Assembly: GCF_001619955.1 (NCBI RefSeq)
Contig: NZ_LQQO01000001.1
Coordinates: forward strand, 124,001-188,000
Direction of reading: 5' to 3'
DNA: 64,000 bases
Origin: Sphingomonas hankookensis
GTDB taxonomy: Bacteria; Pseudomonadota; Alphaproteobacteria; Sphingomonadales; Sphingomonadaceae
In this document: positions 55,452 through 64,000 of the stretch, in pieces
How positions within the stretch are numbered: the first letter of the stretch is position 1
Layout of the letters: every line of letters starts with the position of its first letter
The notes under the pieces: generated by a model
What the model was told of the DNA's origin: nothing
Database searches by the model: none
Seen by the model: only the letters and a program-made list of their open reading frames with translations
Translations under genes and position numbers: made by a program

Positions 55452-56873
55452 TTAGCCGCGCACGACCAGCTTCACCAGTTGTCCCGGTACCAGCTGGGCG
55501 TCGTCCTCCAGCCCGTTGAGCGTCAGGAACCGATTCCGCTGGAAATCGGGATAGGCCATCTGCCGGCTGAGCGAATCGATCGTGTCGCCCGCCCGGACCG
55601 TGGCGATGCGGATGCGCTTGCCGACGATCGCGTTCGCTTCGGCCTGGGTCAGCGTGCCGAAGCTGTCGAGCAGCGATTCGAACGGACCGATTCCGCGGCC
55701 GGCGGGGGTGACGATCTGGAAATAATAGGTGGCCGAAGGGTAGCGATAGGCGACGATAGTCAGGTCGACCGCCTGGTTGTTGGCATTGGCGCGCACCGTC
55801 GCGATCGCCGCATCGGTGCCGTTGATCCGCGTGGTCTGCGGCTCGGCCGCGGTCCGCGCGCCGAGCGACGCCAGCCGCTGCCGCACGAAGCTGGCCGGGT
55901 CATCCGCCGGCCCCATCCGGAATTCGGCCTGGCCGCCCTGTCCGGCGATCGTCACCGCATCGGTCCCGTTCTGCAGCGCATAGCCGCTGGGCGCGGTGAA
56001 GCGGATGCGCAGGGCCGGGTGGCGGAAGGTCGTGCCGTCGATCACCCCCTGCGCCGGATCGTCGTCATAGCGCAGGCCGTCGAGCATCCGCAGATAGGTG
56101 GTGTCCTGCCCCGGCTGGGTCGCGGCGCCACCTGCCTGCTGCGCCAGCGCGCGGGCGCGGCGGACGCGCTCGGCTCCGTTGGGATGGGTGCTCATCCACG
56201 TCGGCACGGCATTGCCGCCGCGTCCGCTGGTCTGCGCCGCCAGTGCCTGCGCTTCGTTCAGCTGGACCAGCGCATCGGCCATGCCCGAGGGTGCATAGCC
56301 GGCGGCGGTGGCATAGCGCACGCCGAACTGGTCCGCCTGATACTCTTGGTTGCGACTGTACGACAGGGTGTAGAGCTGCGATCCGACCCCGGCGATCCGG
56401 CTGACCAGATCGCTGCCGGTCACCGCGCCCAGCAACGTCGCGCCCAGATTGCCTAGCGTCGAGCGCGTGTTGCGCGAATTGCTGTGCCGCGCGGCGACAT
56501 GGCCGACTTCATGGCCCATCACCGCCGCCAGCTCCGCCTCGCTGTTCATCAGCGCCAGCAGCTGCCGCGTGATGTAGACATAGCCGCCGGGGATGGCGAA
56601 GGCGTTTTCGACCGGCGAATTGAGCAGGGTGACGGTGAAGTCGCCGCTGGCATTGGACAGGCCGGACTGCACCGCCACCTTCTTACCGACCCGCTCGACA
56701 TAGGCGGCCTGCGGCCCCGAATATCTGCCGCCATATTGCGCCAGCAGCTGCGGATTGGCCTGCGCGCCCTGCGCCCGGTCGCTCTGCGAGATCGAGCGCG
56801 TCTGCGCCATCACCGGAGCGGAAACGGTCGCGGCGGTCAGCATCGCGGCGGTCAGGAAACGTATCGTCATCAT
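55452..56873 (-). CDS. Secreted M48 family metalloprotease with C-terminal LysM-like domain
   Basis: 473 residues. A signal peptide (MMTIRFLTAAMLTAATVSAPVMAQ) is followed by the peptidase with VMGHEVGHVAARHSN, where HEVGH binds Zn, and a later Glu in EYQADQFGVRYA. The last 55 residues (RIATVRAGDTIDSLSRQM to LVPGQLVKLVVRG) look like a LysM-type glycan-binding unit. Such BepA/LoiP-like proteases handle outer-membrane protein quality control. ATG 56873 was chosen because the signal peptide begins there. A near-consensus EcfG promoter ends 28 bases upstream. Confidence 0.9.
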   Translation of the reverse strand: MMTIRFLTAAMLTAATVSAPVMAQTRSISQSDRAQGAQANPQLLAQYGGRYSGPQAAYVERVGKKVAVQSGLSNASGDFTVTLLNSPVENAFAIPGGYVYITRQLLALMNSEAELAAVMGHEVGHVAARHSNSRNTRSTLGNLGATLLGAVTGSDLVSRIAGVGSQLYTLSYSRNQEYQADQFGVRYATAAGYAPSGMADALVQLNEAQALAAQTSGRGGNAVPTWMSTHPNGAERVRRARALAQQAGGAATQPGQDTTYLRMLDGLRYDDDPAQGVIDGTTFRHPALRIRFTAPSGYALQNGTDAVTIAGQGGQAEFRMGPADDPASFVRQRLASLGARTAAEPQTTRINGTDAAIATVRANANNQAVDLTIVAYRYPSATYYFQIVTPAGRGIGPFESLLDSFGTLTQAEANAIVGKRIRIATVRAGDTIDSLSRQMAYPDFQRNRFLTLNGLEDDAQLVPGQLVKLVVRG

Positions 56874-56900
56874 CTGGTCCCCGTTTGTCGTCGTCTCGAA

Positions 56901-56925
56901 TACGTTGCGATACGACAACGGTTCC
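56901..56925 (-). promoter_or_regulatory. EcfG-like promoter of the M48 protease gene
   Basis: Minus strand GGAAC (56925-56921), 16 bases, CGTA (56904-56901): one mismatch from the EcfG consensus GGAAC-N16/17-CGTT. It lies in the 57-base gap after the radical SAM gene, with a predicted start about 20 bases before the ATG. Confidence 0.5.
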
Positions 56926-56930
56926 GTCGC

Positions 56931-58001
56931 TCAGCTGAACAACTCGCCCTGCGCGCCGGCGGGCGGGCGGAACAGGTCGCAGCGCAGTCGGGGATGACCG
57001 CCGGTCAGCCCGTGGCGGCGGCACGCGATGGCGAAGCGGGTGGCGAGCAGCTGCCCCCAAACGCCTTGCCCGCGCATCCGCGAATGGAACGCCGGATCAT
57101 TGTCGCGCCCGCCGCGCAGCGACTGGACGATCGCCATCACCTTGCCCGCCCGGTCGGGAAAATGCGTTTCCAGCCATGCTCGGAACAGCGGCGCGACTTC
57201 GTGCGGCAGGCGGACCGGCAGGAAATAGGCGCCCTTTGCCCCTGCTTGCGCGGCACGCTCGATCAGATGCTCGACCTCATGATCGGTGATCGCGGGAATG
57301 ACCGGAGAGATCGACACGAACACCGGCACTCCCGCCGCCGCCAGAGCAGCGACCGCCGACAACCGCTTCTCGGGATGCGGCGCGCGCGGTTCCAGCGTGC
57401 GGGCAATCTTCGGGTCGAGCGACGTCACCGACAGGGTGACGCTCACCAGCCCCTTGGCCGCCATCGGCACCAGCAGGTCGATATCGCGTACCACCCGGTC
57501 GGATTTGGTCGTGATGGTCAGCGGATGGTTCGTTTCCGCCAGCACGGCAATGCACGCGCGGGTAATTCCCCAGTCGCGCTCGATCGGTTGATAAGGGTCG
57601 GTATTGGTGCCCATCGCGATCGGCTTCACGACATAGCCGCGCTTGGCCAGCGCGGCCCGGAGCAGCGTCGCCCCATCGGGCTTGGCGAACAGCTTCGTTT
57701 CGAAATCCAGCCCCGGCGACAGGTCGTGATAGGCATGGGTCGGCCGCGCGAAACAATAGATGCAGCCATGTTCGCAGCCACGATAGGGGTTGATGCTCCG
57801 GTCGAATGGAATGTCGGGCGATGCGTTGCGCGACAGGATCGTACGCGGCCGTTCGATCGCCACGCTGGTGCGCAGCGTCGGCTCCGCGCCGTCGACCGTC
57901 TCCCGCCAGTCCAGCCAGTCGCCGTCGGCCTCCTGCGCGGGCAGGGCGATGCGGCTGCTCGTGACGTTGGTCGTCGCTCCTCTGGCCGGACGATTCCGCA
58001 T
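56931..58001 (-). CDS. PA0069 family radical SAM protein
   Basis: 356 residues. The [4Fe-4S] cluster motif is GCEHGCIYCFARPTH (CxxxCxxC) near residue 75. INPYRGCEHGC, MGTNTDPYQPIER and ITTKSDRVVRDIDLL are signatures of the PA0069 / SplB-like DNA repair photolyase-related group. TGGHPRLRCDLFRPP near the end is also conserved. The substrate is unknown. Upstream it diverges from the VOC gene across 54 bases. Confidence 0.88.
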   Translation of the reverse strand: MRNRPARGATTNVTSSRIALPAQEADGDWLDWRETVDGAEPTLRTSVAIERPRTILSRNASPDIPFDRSINPYRGCEHGCIYCFARPTHAYHDLSPGLDFETKLFAKPDGATLLRAALAKRGYVVKPIAMGTNTDPYQPIERDWGITRACIAVLAETNHPLTITTKSDRVVRDIDLLVPMAAKGLVSVTLSVTSLDPKIARTLEPRAPHPEKRLSAVAALAAAGVPVFVSISPVIPAITDHEVEHLIERAAQAGAKGAYFLPVRLPHEVAPLFRAWLETHFPDRAGKVMAIVQSLRGGRDNDPAFHSRMRGQGVWGQLLATRFAIACRRHGLTGGHPRLRCDLFRPPAGAQGELFS

Positions 58002-58055
58002 TGCCCGACGCTATCGAATCGTTCAGAACGAAGCAAGAACATGCAGGAGGTTCTC

Positions 58056-58385
58056 ATGGCGCGGTTGAACTATCTGGAACTGCCGGTCGCGGCGACGGAA
58101 CCGGCGAAGACGTTCTACGCCACGGTGATGGGGTGGACGTTCACCGACTATGGTCCGGACTATGCCGCAACGACCAGCGGCGATACCGACATGGGACTGG
58201 ACGCCGACACGATGTTGACCACGCTGCTGCCGGTGATTCAGGTCGACGATCTCGAAGCGACGCTGTCGGCGGTCGAGGCGGGCGGCGGGGTGATCGTCCA
58301 GCCGATCTTCGCCTTTCCCGGCGGGCGCCGGTTCCATTTCCGTGATCCGGACGGCCATGTGCTGGCGGCGATGGTCGCCGAATAG
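58056..58385 (+). CDS. VOC (glyoxalase/bleomycin resistance) family protein
   Basis: 109 residues. One vicinal-oxygen-chelate module: NYLELPVAATEPAKTFYATVMGWTF at the start and FPGGRRFHFRDPDGHVLAAM at the end, where His and Glu/Asp could bind metal. AGGAGG five bases before ATG 58056 decides the start; an ATG 15 bases upstream lacks such a site. Similar proteins often act as small-molecule isomerases or binding proteins. No substrate is suggested by context. Confidence 0.85.
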   Translation: MARLNYLELPVAATEPAKTFYATVMGWTFTDYGPDYAATTSGDTDMGLDADTMLTTLLPVIQVDDLEATLSAVEAGGGVIVQPIFAFPGGRRFHFRDPDGHVLAAMVAE

Positions 58386-58444
58386 GCTTGTCGGTCACAC
58401 GCGCCGGGCGATAGGCTCCCGCTGGAAATCCGGGGGGTTTGTCG

Positions 58445-58930
58445 ATGATCGGAATGATGATGGGGGTGGCGGCGGCGATCGCCGCGCCCGATGCGGCGCT
58501 GCTCGACCTGCGGCAACCGGGCAATGTCGTCACCGCGTTGCAGGCGGCGGGCTACAAGGCCGAAATGAAGATCAACAAGGACGGCGAACCCTATGTCCTG
58601 AGCGCGACCAACGGGGAATCCTTCTCCGTCGAATTCTATGGATGTGACGGGTTGAAGGACTGCAAATCGTTCCAGCTCACCTCATGGTACAAGAAGGAAC
58701 CGCTCTACACGCCCGCGTTGACCAACGAATGGAATGCCCGGAATCGCTTCCTCAAGATCGCGGTCGATTCGGACGGCGACCTGCGCGAATTTCTGGATGC
58801 GACGGCGGTGGGCGGGATGACCCAGGCGCAGTTCACCGATCTGGTCGAATGGTATTCCGCCATGGACGGGCAATTGGCGCAGTTCCTGAGCACGAAGCGC
58901 GACGCGGCCGGAGCGAAACCGGCGAAGTGA
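58445..58930 (+). CDS. YbjN domain-containing exported protein
   Basis: 161 residues. A short hydrophobic signal (MIGMMMGVAAAIAAPDAA) leads to a YbjN-type domain: VVTALQAAGYKAEMKINKDGEPYVLS, FSVEFYGCDGLKDCKSFQLTSWY and WNARNRFLKIAVDSDGDL. The two cysteines could form a disulfide in the periplasm. YbjN-like proteins are linked to stress and motility phenotypes elsewhere; the exact role here is unknown. TTG 58439 in the same frame is less likely than ATG 58445. Confidence 0.8.
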   Translation: MIGMMMGVAAAIAAPDAALLDLRQPGNVVTALQAAGYKAEMKINKDGEPYVLSATNGESFSVEFYGCDGLKDCKSFQLTSWYKKEPLYTPALTNEWNARNRFLKIAVDSDGDLREFLDATAVGGMTQAQFTDLVEWYSAMDGQLAQFLSTKRDAAGAKPAK

Positions 58931-58939
58931 CCGGCGGCG

Positions 58940-59467
58940 TCACCGCTCCAGCAGGCGCGGCATCAGCTCGACGAAGTTGCAGGGGCGGTGGCGAATATCG
59001 AGCTGTTCCTTGAGGATGCCGTCCCACCCGTCCTTCACCGCGCCGGTCGATCCGGGCAGCGCGAAGATGTAGGTGCCGCGCGCGACGCAGGCGGTGGCGC
59101 GCGACTGGATGGTGGAGGTGCCGATCTTGGCATAGCTTTGCCAGCGGAACAGTTCACCGAAGCCGGGGATCAGCTTGGTCGCCACCCGCTCGACCGCTTC
59201 GGGCGTCACATCGCGGCCGGTTACGCCGGTGCCGCCGGTCGTGATGACGCAATCGATGCTGTCGTCATCGATCCAGCCGTGCAGCCGGGCGACGATCGTG
59301 TCGATGTCGTCGCGTACGATCGCCCGGTCGGCGAGGATATGGCCGGCGTCTTCAAGTCGGCCGACCAGCGTGTCGCCGGAGCGATCCTCGGCCAACCCGC
59401 GCGTGTCCGATACCGTCAGTACCGCGATCCGCACCGGCACGAACGGCCCGCTCTCGTCAATTGGCAT
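58940..59467 (-). CDS. moaB: Molybdenum cofactor biosynthesis protein B
   Basis: 175 residues. MoaB/Mog fold that adenylylates or binds molybdopterin. [10 protein letters not shown] near the N-terminus, [19 protein letters not shown] in the middle and [18 protein letters not shown] near the end are characteristic. ATG 59467 overlaps the slt stop by 11 bases. No other moa or moe gene is nearby, so its place in a peptidoglycan-repair operon is positional only. Confidence 0.92.
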   Translation of the reverse strand: MPIDESGPFVPVRIAVLTVSDTRGLAEDRSGDTLVGRLEDAGHILADRAIVRDDIDTIVARLHGWIDDDSIDCVITTGGTGVTGRDVTPEAVERVATKLIPGFGELFRWQSYAKIGTSTIQSRATACVARGTYIFALPGSTGAVKDGWDGILKEQLDIRHRPCNFVELMPRLLER

Positions 59468-61232
59468 CGGCCACCCGCGTCCGCCCATTGGCGCTGACCC
59501 GCACCGCCGCAGCGCCGGGCAGTCCGGGGAATTTCGGCCACATGCCCTGCGCCAGCGCGGCCCGGCTGGCCGACGCCTTGCCCGCCTGTTTTTCGTACAT
59601 CCAGTAATTACGCAGCACGGTCATCACATAGCCACGCGTTTCCCAATACGGGATCGATTCGATGTAGAGCAGCGGATCGCCGCCGTCCTTCAGCTGCACG
59701 TTCCATGCCTCGACCGGGGTTGGCCCCGCATTATACGCGGCGATGACCTTGGGCAGCAGCCCGCCGGTGAACGGCCGGTCGCGCAGCTGTTCCAGATAGC
59801 TTTGTCCGACCGCCATATTGACCTGCGGCTTCGACAGCGCCGATTTTTCGAGGTTCAGGCCGTGCGCGCGGGCATAATCGGTGAGCGCACCTGGCCGGAT
59901 CTGCATCAGGCCGGTCGCCCCCGCCGGACTGACGACTGCAGCATCGAAGCGCGATTCCTGCAGCGTGTGGGCGAACACCAACGCCTTGTCGACGCGCCAG
60001 CCACCCTCGGGCGTCCAGTCGGGGGCAGGATAGCGTGCCTCGGCCAGCGGACGCGCGCCCTGCGGCCCGTTGTGCGACAACCACAGCTGGGTCGCGGGCA
60101 GGTTCAGCGATCCGCACAGCCGGGTCAGCGCGGCATAGTCCCCGGCGCCGCCGATCCGCGCCTGATGGCGCAGCAGCTTGTCGGCCAACGCCCCTTCGCC
60201 GATTTCGGTAAGCGCGGCGGCGACCTTCACGTTCGATCGCCGCTCCAACGCGCGCCAGTCCTCGGTCGCCGGCGCCCGGCCAGTGCCGTCGGCACCCTCG
60301 ATTAGTCCCAGCGCCTGCCGGGCGAGCAGCCCATAATAGGTTTCGCCATATTGCGCGGCGGTCTGGAGCCGCGCCTGTACGAGGTCGGGCCGCCCACAGG
60401 CGATGTCGGCGCGCGTCGCCCAGTACAGCCCGGCCGAGCGCAATTCGGTATCACCGGCCCGCTGCGCGACGCTGGCGAACGCCGCCTGCGCCGCGGCGCA
60501 ATCCTGCTGCCGCCACGCCGCCAGCCCCTGCGTCCAGTCGGCCTGCGCGGTCCATTCGCCTTCGCCCTGCTGCGCGACCGCGGCGAGGCGGCGGGCATTG
60601 GCGTCGTCGCCGGCCACGAAATAGATCCATGCGACCCGGCCACGCATCTCGGTCAGCGCCTCGGGCGTCAGGTCGCCGGCGCGGGTCGTGATCAGCGCTT
60701 CGGCCGCGGCGCCGTCATCGGCCTTCACATAGGGCTTCATCGCGTCGAGCAGCTGCGCGGCGGCGGCATCGCTGCGCGCGGCCTTGGCACGGACGCGGAC
60801 CGGGGCGGCATCGAACCACACCAGCCGCTGCGGTGTCGGCAGTTCGGGCAGCGCGGACGCCCCGCGCAGTTTGGCGAGGCGGGCGAGGTCGGGCGCCTGT
60901 GGCAGATCGGGCGCTTCGTTCAGCACCGCCAGCAACTGCGGCAGTTCGACCTTGGGCGATCCCTTGGCGGTATAGAGTTCGGCGCGGGCGACGGCATGGA
61001 GCGGTCCCGGCTTCATCGCGTCGAGCCTGAGCTGCGCATCGGCCCAGCGGCCGCCACGGATCGCGGCGAAGACCTGGGTATAGGCGTCGCGATCCTCGGG
61101 CGACAATTGCGGGGGCACGCGGGCTTCGGCGACGGAAACGGCGGTACTGCGGCTGGGCGATTCGTCGGCAAGCGCGGCGGTGGGAAGGGCGGGCAGCATC
61201 AGCGCCGCGAACACGAGTGGGTTGAGCTTCAC
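59457..61232 (-). CDS. slt: Soluble lytic murein transglycosylase
   Basis: 591 residues from GTG 61232. A signal peptide ([22 protein letters not shown]) leads to a long alpha-superhelical U/L domain. The C-terminal lysozyme-like domain has [25 protein letters not shown], in which the Glu of QES is catalytic, and [12 protein letters not shown] and [13 protein letters not shown] follow. It cleaves MurNAc-GlcNAc bonds to anhydro-muropeptides, the substrates later trimmed by NagZ. The GTG overlaps the udg stop by four bases. Confidence 0.93.
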   Translation of the reverse strand: MKLNPLVFAALMLPALPTAALADESPSRSTAVSVAEARVPPQLSPEDRDAYTQVFAAIRGGRWADAQLRLDAMKPGPLHAVARAELYTAKGSPKVELPQLLAVLNEAPDLPQAPDLARLAKLRGASALPELPTPQRLVWFDAAPVRVRAKAARSDAAAAQLLDAMKPYVKADDGAAAEALITTRAGDLTPEALTEMRGRVAWIYFVAGDDANARRLAAVAQQGEGEWTAQADWTQGLAAWRQQDCAAAQAAFASVAQRAGDTELRSAGLYWATRADIACGRPDLVQARLQTAAQYGETYYGLLARQALGLIEGADGTGRAPATEDWRALERRSNVKVAAALTEIGEGALADKLLRHQARIGGAGDYAALTRLCGSLNLPATQLWLSHNGPQGARPLAEARYPAPDWTPEGGWRVDKALVFAHTLQESRFDAAVVSPAGATGLMQIRPGALTDYARAHGLNLEKSALSKPQVNMAVGQSYLEQLRDRPFTGGLLPKVIAAYNAGPTPVEAWNVQLKDGGDPLLYIESIPYWETRGYVMTVLRNYWMYEKQAGKASASRAALAQGMWPKFPGLPGAAAVRVSANGRTRVADAN

Positions 61233-61945
61233 GCGGTCGGTTCCCTGATAAGCAACTGCAGGTGCCGCCATGTTTCCGCCTTGGCCAGCGGCCGCTCCAA
61301 CAGGAAGCGTGGGTGGAACGTGGCGATCGTGGGACAGGCTAGGCCGTCATGGTTAAGGGTGCGTAAACCACCGCGCTGGCCATCGGGGCCGAGCAGCGCG
61401 CGGCACGGTTCGGCGCCGAACAGCAGCAAGCGCTGCGGCGCGACGAGGGTGACGAGGCGGCGGGCAAGCTCTTCCAGCGTGCCCAGCGCATCCGCGGGCA
61501 TCCGTCCGGTCAGCGGCCGGGCATGGGCGATGCCGGCGATGACGACCTGCTCGCGCACCTCGCCGATCGCGGCCAGCATCCGGTCGAGCAGGACGCCGAC
61601 CGGACCGGTCATCCATCCGGCTTCGTCCGAATCATCCGGCTCGGGCAGGTCGGTCAGGATCATCAGCGACGGATTTTTTTGTGCCTGCACCGGCACCGGC
61701 TGGGCATTCCACGACGCCTCCGGCACCGCATCGCCCATCCGCCACGCCATGAACGCGTCGAGCGTATCGGGCGGCAGGTCCGCGGCGGGCGCAGACGTTA
61801 CGGCAAGCGGGCGAGCCGGCGGGGCAGGGGTGGCGAACCAGTCGCGCAGCTCGTCCTCAACCAGCGTGTCGACACCGGCGTCGGCCCACCATTCGAGCGC
61901 GCTCGCCGCCGCGTCTTGCCACTGAATATGCTGTTCCGCCCCCAT
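61229..61945 (-). CDS. Uracil-DNA glycosylase superfamily protein, divergent
   Basis: 238 residues. The C-terminal half matches family 4-like UDG: VVIAGIAHARPL, LLLFGAEPCRALLG and TFHPRFLLERPLAKAETWRHLQLL, where HPRFLL is motif B. Motif A, normally GEAPGxxED, reads TDLPEPDDSDEAGWMTG, so the catalytic part is changed. The Fe-S cysteine set of family 4 is not apparent. The N-terminal 90 residues are a sphingomonad-type extension. It may bind DNA or hydrolyse a different base. ATG 61945 was chosen over an upstream start. Confidence 0.75.
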   Translation of the reverse strand: MGAEQHIQWQDAAASALEWWADAGVDTLVEDELRDWFATPAPPARPLAVTSAPAADLPPDTLDAFMAWRMGDAVPEASWNAQPVPVQAQKNPSLMILTDLPEPDDSDEAGWMTGPVGVLLDRMLAAIGEVREQVVIAGIAHARPLTGRMPADALGTLEELARRLVTLVAPQRLLLFGAEPCRALLGPDGQRGGLRTLNHDGLACPTIATFHPRFLLERPLAKAETWRHLQLLIREPTA

Positions 61946-62062
61946 GGCGCCTTTAAGGCACTGGGTTGACCTCCCCGTCAATCTGCCCAAATCGTTGGCA
62001 AGGACAGGGCGTTGCCCTCACGCGACGACATGGGGGGCGGCTGGCCCCAAGAGGATGATGCA

Positions 62063-63724
62063 ATGAGCGAACGGGAATCGATGCCCTATGACGTCGTGAT
62101 CGTCGGCGCGGGGCCTGCCGGCCTGTCCGCGGCGATCCGGCTGAAGCAGATGGCGGCCGACAGCGGCGAGGAACTGGCCGTGTGCGTGCTGGAAAAGGGG
62201 TCGGAGGTCGGCGCCCATATCCTGTCGGGCGCGGTGTTCGATCCGCGCGCGATGGACGAATTGCTGCCCGAATGGCGGACGATGGGCTGTCCGATGGCCG
62301 AAGTGCCGGTGACCGAAAACCACCACTGGCTGCTGTCGGAGACCGGCAGCAGCGAGGTATCGCACCGCATCCTGCCGCCCTTCATGCAGAACAAGGGCAC
62401 CTATACCGGGTCGCTGGGCAATATGTGCCGCTGGCTGGCCGAACAGGCCGAAGGGCTGGGCGTCGAAATCTTCCCCGGTTTCGCGGCGGCGGAAATCCTC
62501 TACCATGACGACGGTTCGGTGAAGGGCGTCGCGACCGGTGACATGGGTGTCGCCCGCGACGGTACGCGTAAGCCCGACTGGCAGCCCGGCCTCGAACTCC
62601 ACGCCAAATACACCTTCTTCGCAGAGGGCGTGCGGGGCCATCTGTCGAAGCAGATCATCCGCACCTTCGACCTCACCCGCGACAGCCAGCCGCAGGTCTA
62701 TGGCCTCGGCATCAAGGAATTGTGGGACATTCCCGCCGAGAACCACGTTCCCGGTCGCGTGATCCATACCCAGGGCTGGCCGCTCAGCGAGACGCGCGGG
62801 TCGAACGGCGGCGGGTTCCTGTATCATCAGGCGAACGGGCAGGTGGCGCTGGGCTTCGTCACCTGGCTCAACTATTCGAACCCCTATCTCTCGCCCTTCC
62901 ACGAGATGCAGCGGTGGAAGACGCATCCGGCGATCGCCGCGATCCTGAAGGGCGGCAAGCGCGTGTCGTACGGCGCACGCGCGATCAACGATGGCGGATG
63001 GCAGTCGGTGCCCAAGCTGACCTTCCCCGGCGGGGTGCTGGTCGGCTGTTCGGCAGGGTTCCTGAACGTGCCGCGGATCAAGGGCATCCATACCGCGATG
63101 AAGTCGGGCATGATGGCCGCCGAAGCTGCCTTCGCGGCGGTGCGCGACGGGCGGGCCGGTGACGAACTCACCGCCTACACCGCTGCCTATGAATCGAGCT
63201 GGGTGTATGAGGAGCTGCGTACCGTCCGCAACGTCGTGCCGCTGGTCAAGAAATATGGCGATTTCGTCGGGTCGGGCATCGCCAACGCGACGATGTGGGC
63301 CGAACATTGGGGGCTGCGCATGCCCTTCACGCTCGGCCATCATCCCGATCACGAAAGCCTGTGGCGCAAGGATCAGGTGAAGCCGATCGCCTATCCCAAG
63401 CCCGATGGCGTGTTGAGCTTCGACCGGCTGTCGTCGGTGTTCCTGTCGAACACCAATCATGAAGAGGATCAGCCGGTCCATCTGACGCTCAAGGACCCCG
63501 ATATCCCGGTCACCTACGACCTGCCGCTCTATGACGAACCCGCGCAACGTTATTGCCCGGCGGGCGTATATGAGATTGTGGGGGCGGAAACGGACAATCC
63601 GAAGTTCGTGATCAACGCGCAGAACTGCGTCCACTGCAAGACGTGCGACATCAAGGACCCGACGCAGAACATCAACTGGGTCGTGCCGGAAGGCGGCGGA
63701 GGACCGAATTATCCGAACATGTAG
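62063..63724 (+). CDS. Electron transfer flavoprotein-ubiquinone oxidoreductase
   Basis: 553 residues. It passes electrons from ETF (fatty acid and amino acid oxidation) to ubiquinone at the inner membrane. FAD motif IVGAGPAGLSAAIRLKQ (15-20 GxGxxG), GAVFDPRAMDELLPEW, GGFLYHQANGQVALG, and the C-terminal [4Fe-4S] segment NAQNCVHCKTCDIKDPTQNINW. ATG 62063 follows GAGGAT; the frame opens 51 bases earlier. The 117-base gap from udg is a divergent promoter region with a possible TTGACC -35 at 61967. Confidence 0.93.
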   Translation: MSERESMPYDVVIVGAGPAGLSAAIRLKQMAADSGEELAVCVLEKGSEVGAHILSGAVFDPRAMDELLPEWRTMGCPMAEVPVTENHHWLLSETGSSEVSHRILPPFMQNKGTYTGSLGNMCRWLAEQAEGLGVEIFPGFAAAEILYHDDGSVKGVATGDMGVARDGTRKPDWQPGLELHAKYTFFAEGVRGHLSKQIIRTFDLTRDSQPQVYGLGIKELWDIPAENHVPGRVIHTQGWPLSETRGSNGGGFLYHQANGQVALGFVTWLNYSNPYLSPFHEMQRWKTHPAIAAILKGGKRVSYGARAINDGGWQSVPKLTFPGGVLVGCSAGFLNVPRIKGIHTAMKSGMMAAEAAFAAVRDGRAGDELTAYTAAYESSWVYEELRTVRNVVPLVKKYGDFVGSGIANATMWAEHWGLRMPFTLGHHPDHESLWRKDQVKPIAYPKPDGVLSFDRLSSVFLSNTNHEEDQPVHLTLKDPDIPVTYDLPLYDEPAQRYCPAGVYEIVGAETDNPKFVINAQNCVHCKTCDIKDPTQNINWVVPEGGGGPNYPNM

Positions 63725-63731
63725 TCTGGGG

Positions 63732-64000
63732 ATGATCGTGGCGGCGCTCGTGGTGACACCGGCGTCGGCGGTGCCCACCGTGCCTGTCACCTCGCTGACT
63801 GCTTATGTGAAGGCCCGAGCCGCCGATGCGGAGGGCCATGTTACCGTTGCCGCACAGGGCTATGCGATGGCGCTCGCCGCGCAGCCCTCCGATCCGGTCA
63901 TCGCGGTGCGGGCGTTGGGACAGGCGCTGGCGGCGGGCGACCTGCCGCTGGCCCGGCGGGCGGGGGCCGTGCTGCGTGATGCCGACGTCGCGCCGCCCGA
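63732..64000 (+). CDS. Exported TPR-like protein, N-terminal part (cut by window edge)
   Basis: At least 89 residues, open to the end of the window. MIVAALVVTPASAVP is a short signal peptide; the rest (TAYVKARAADAEGHVTVAAQGYAMAL and AVRALGQALAAGDLPLARRAGAVL) has the spacing of tetratricopeptide helices. The start is seven bases after the ETF-QO stop, so it is probably cotranscribed. The function is unknown. Confidence 0.7.
   Translation, partial: MIVAALVVTPASAVPTVPVTSLTAYVKARAADAEGHVTVAAQGYAMALAAQPSDPVIAVRALGQALAAGDLPLARRAGAVLRDADVAPP

Noticed and set aside
1..64000. CRISPR arrays, tRNA or rRNA genes, insertion sequences, prophage genes
   Set aside because: None seen in either strand; repeats present are short palindromes only.

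Overview
The window is high-GC DNA from an alphaproteobacterium, almost certainly a sphingomonad (Sphingomonas or a close relative). The reasons are the gene content and order, the long Ala/Pro-rich extensions on housekeeping proteins, the presence of a sphingomonad-type argS-SPOR-nagZ-scpAB-tatABC block, and promoters of the GGAAC-N16-CGTT type used by the alphaproteobacterial general-stress sigma factor EcfG. Nearly all of it is chromosomal core. I see no prophage, plasmid genes, insertion sequence, CRISPR array, tRNA or rRNA.

Layout. 1-1.6 kb: the 3' end of a LysR regulator, a cysteine synthase and a small membrane protein. 1.6-20.7 kb: a complete division and cell wall (dcw) cluster on the + strand, mraZ-rsmH-ftsL-ftsI-murE-murF-mraY-murD-ftsW-murG-murC-(64-residue unknown)-murB-ddl-ftsQ-ftsA-ftsZ. 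Most neighbours overlap by 1-17 bases. The cluster is preceded by two arrays of 10-bp-spaced MraZ boxes, and murD carries an in-frame insertion made of an intergenic-type palindromic repeat. 20.7-27.1 kb: a membrane protein, a TPR/SPOR protein, a dGTPase-like HD hydrolase and a DUF1800/DUF1501 pair. 27.2-34.1 kb: argS, a SPOR protein, nagZ, a PAS protein, scpA, scpB and tatABC, all on the + strand.

34.1-39.6 kb is mostly on the minus strand: an entericidin-like lipoprotein, a candidate stress-induced small RNA, two exported proteins (one a methionine-rich lipoprotein), lipB, a GNAT acetyltransferase and hemF, with two + strand membrane proteins between. 39.8-47.1 kb (+): kduI-kduD-kdgK for unsaturated uronate catabolism, then a LOV-PAS-GAF hybrid histidine kinase coupled to an MFS transporter, and a metallophosphoesterase. 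47.2-58.0 kb (mostly -): a methyltransferase, rplM-rpsI, ctaA with an unknown partner, coaD-ispA-xseB, a deoxyinosine-type DNA glycosylase, a HI0933-type flavoprotein, an M48 protease and a radical SAM protein. 58.0-64.0 kb: a VOC protein, a YbjN-like protein, moaB-slt-udg (-), ETF-ubiquinone oxidoreductase and the start of a TPR protein (+).

The most interesting region is 34.36-34.60 kb. On the minus strand a perfect EcfG-type promoter sits just before three successive stem-loops, two with cytosine-rich loops and the third an intrinsic terminator. This is the layout of a stress-induced trans-acting sRNA with anti-Shine-Dalgarno loops. The entericidin-like gene just downstream has its own near-consensus EcfG promoter.
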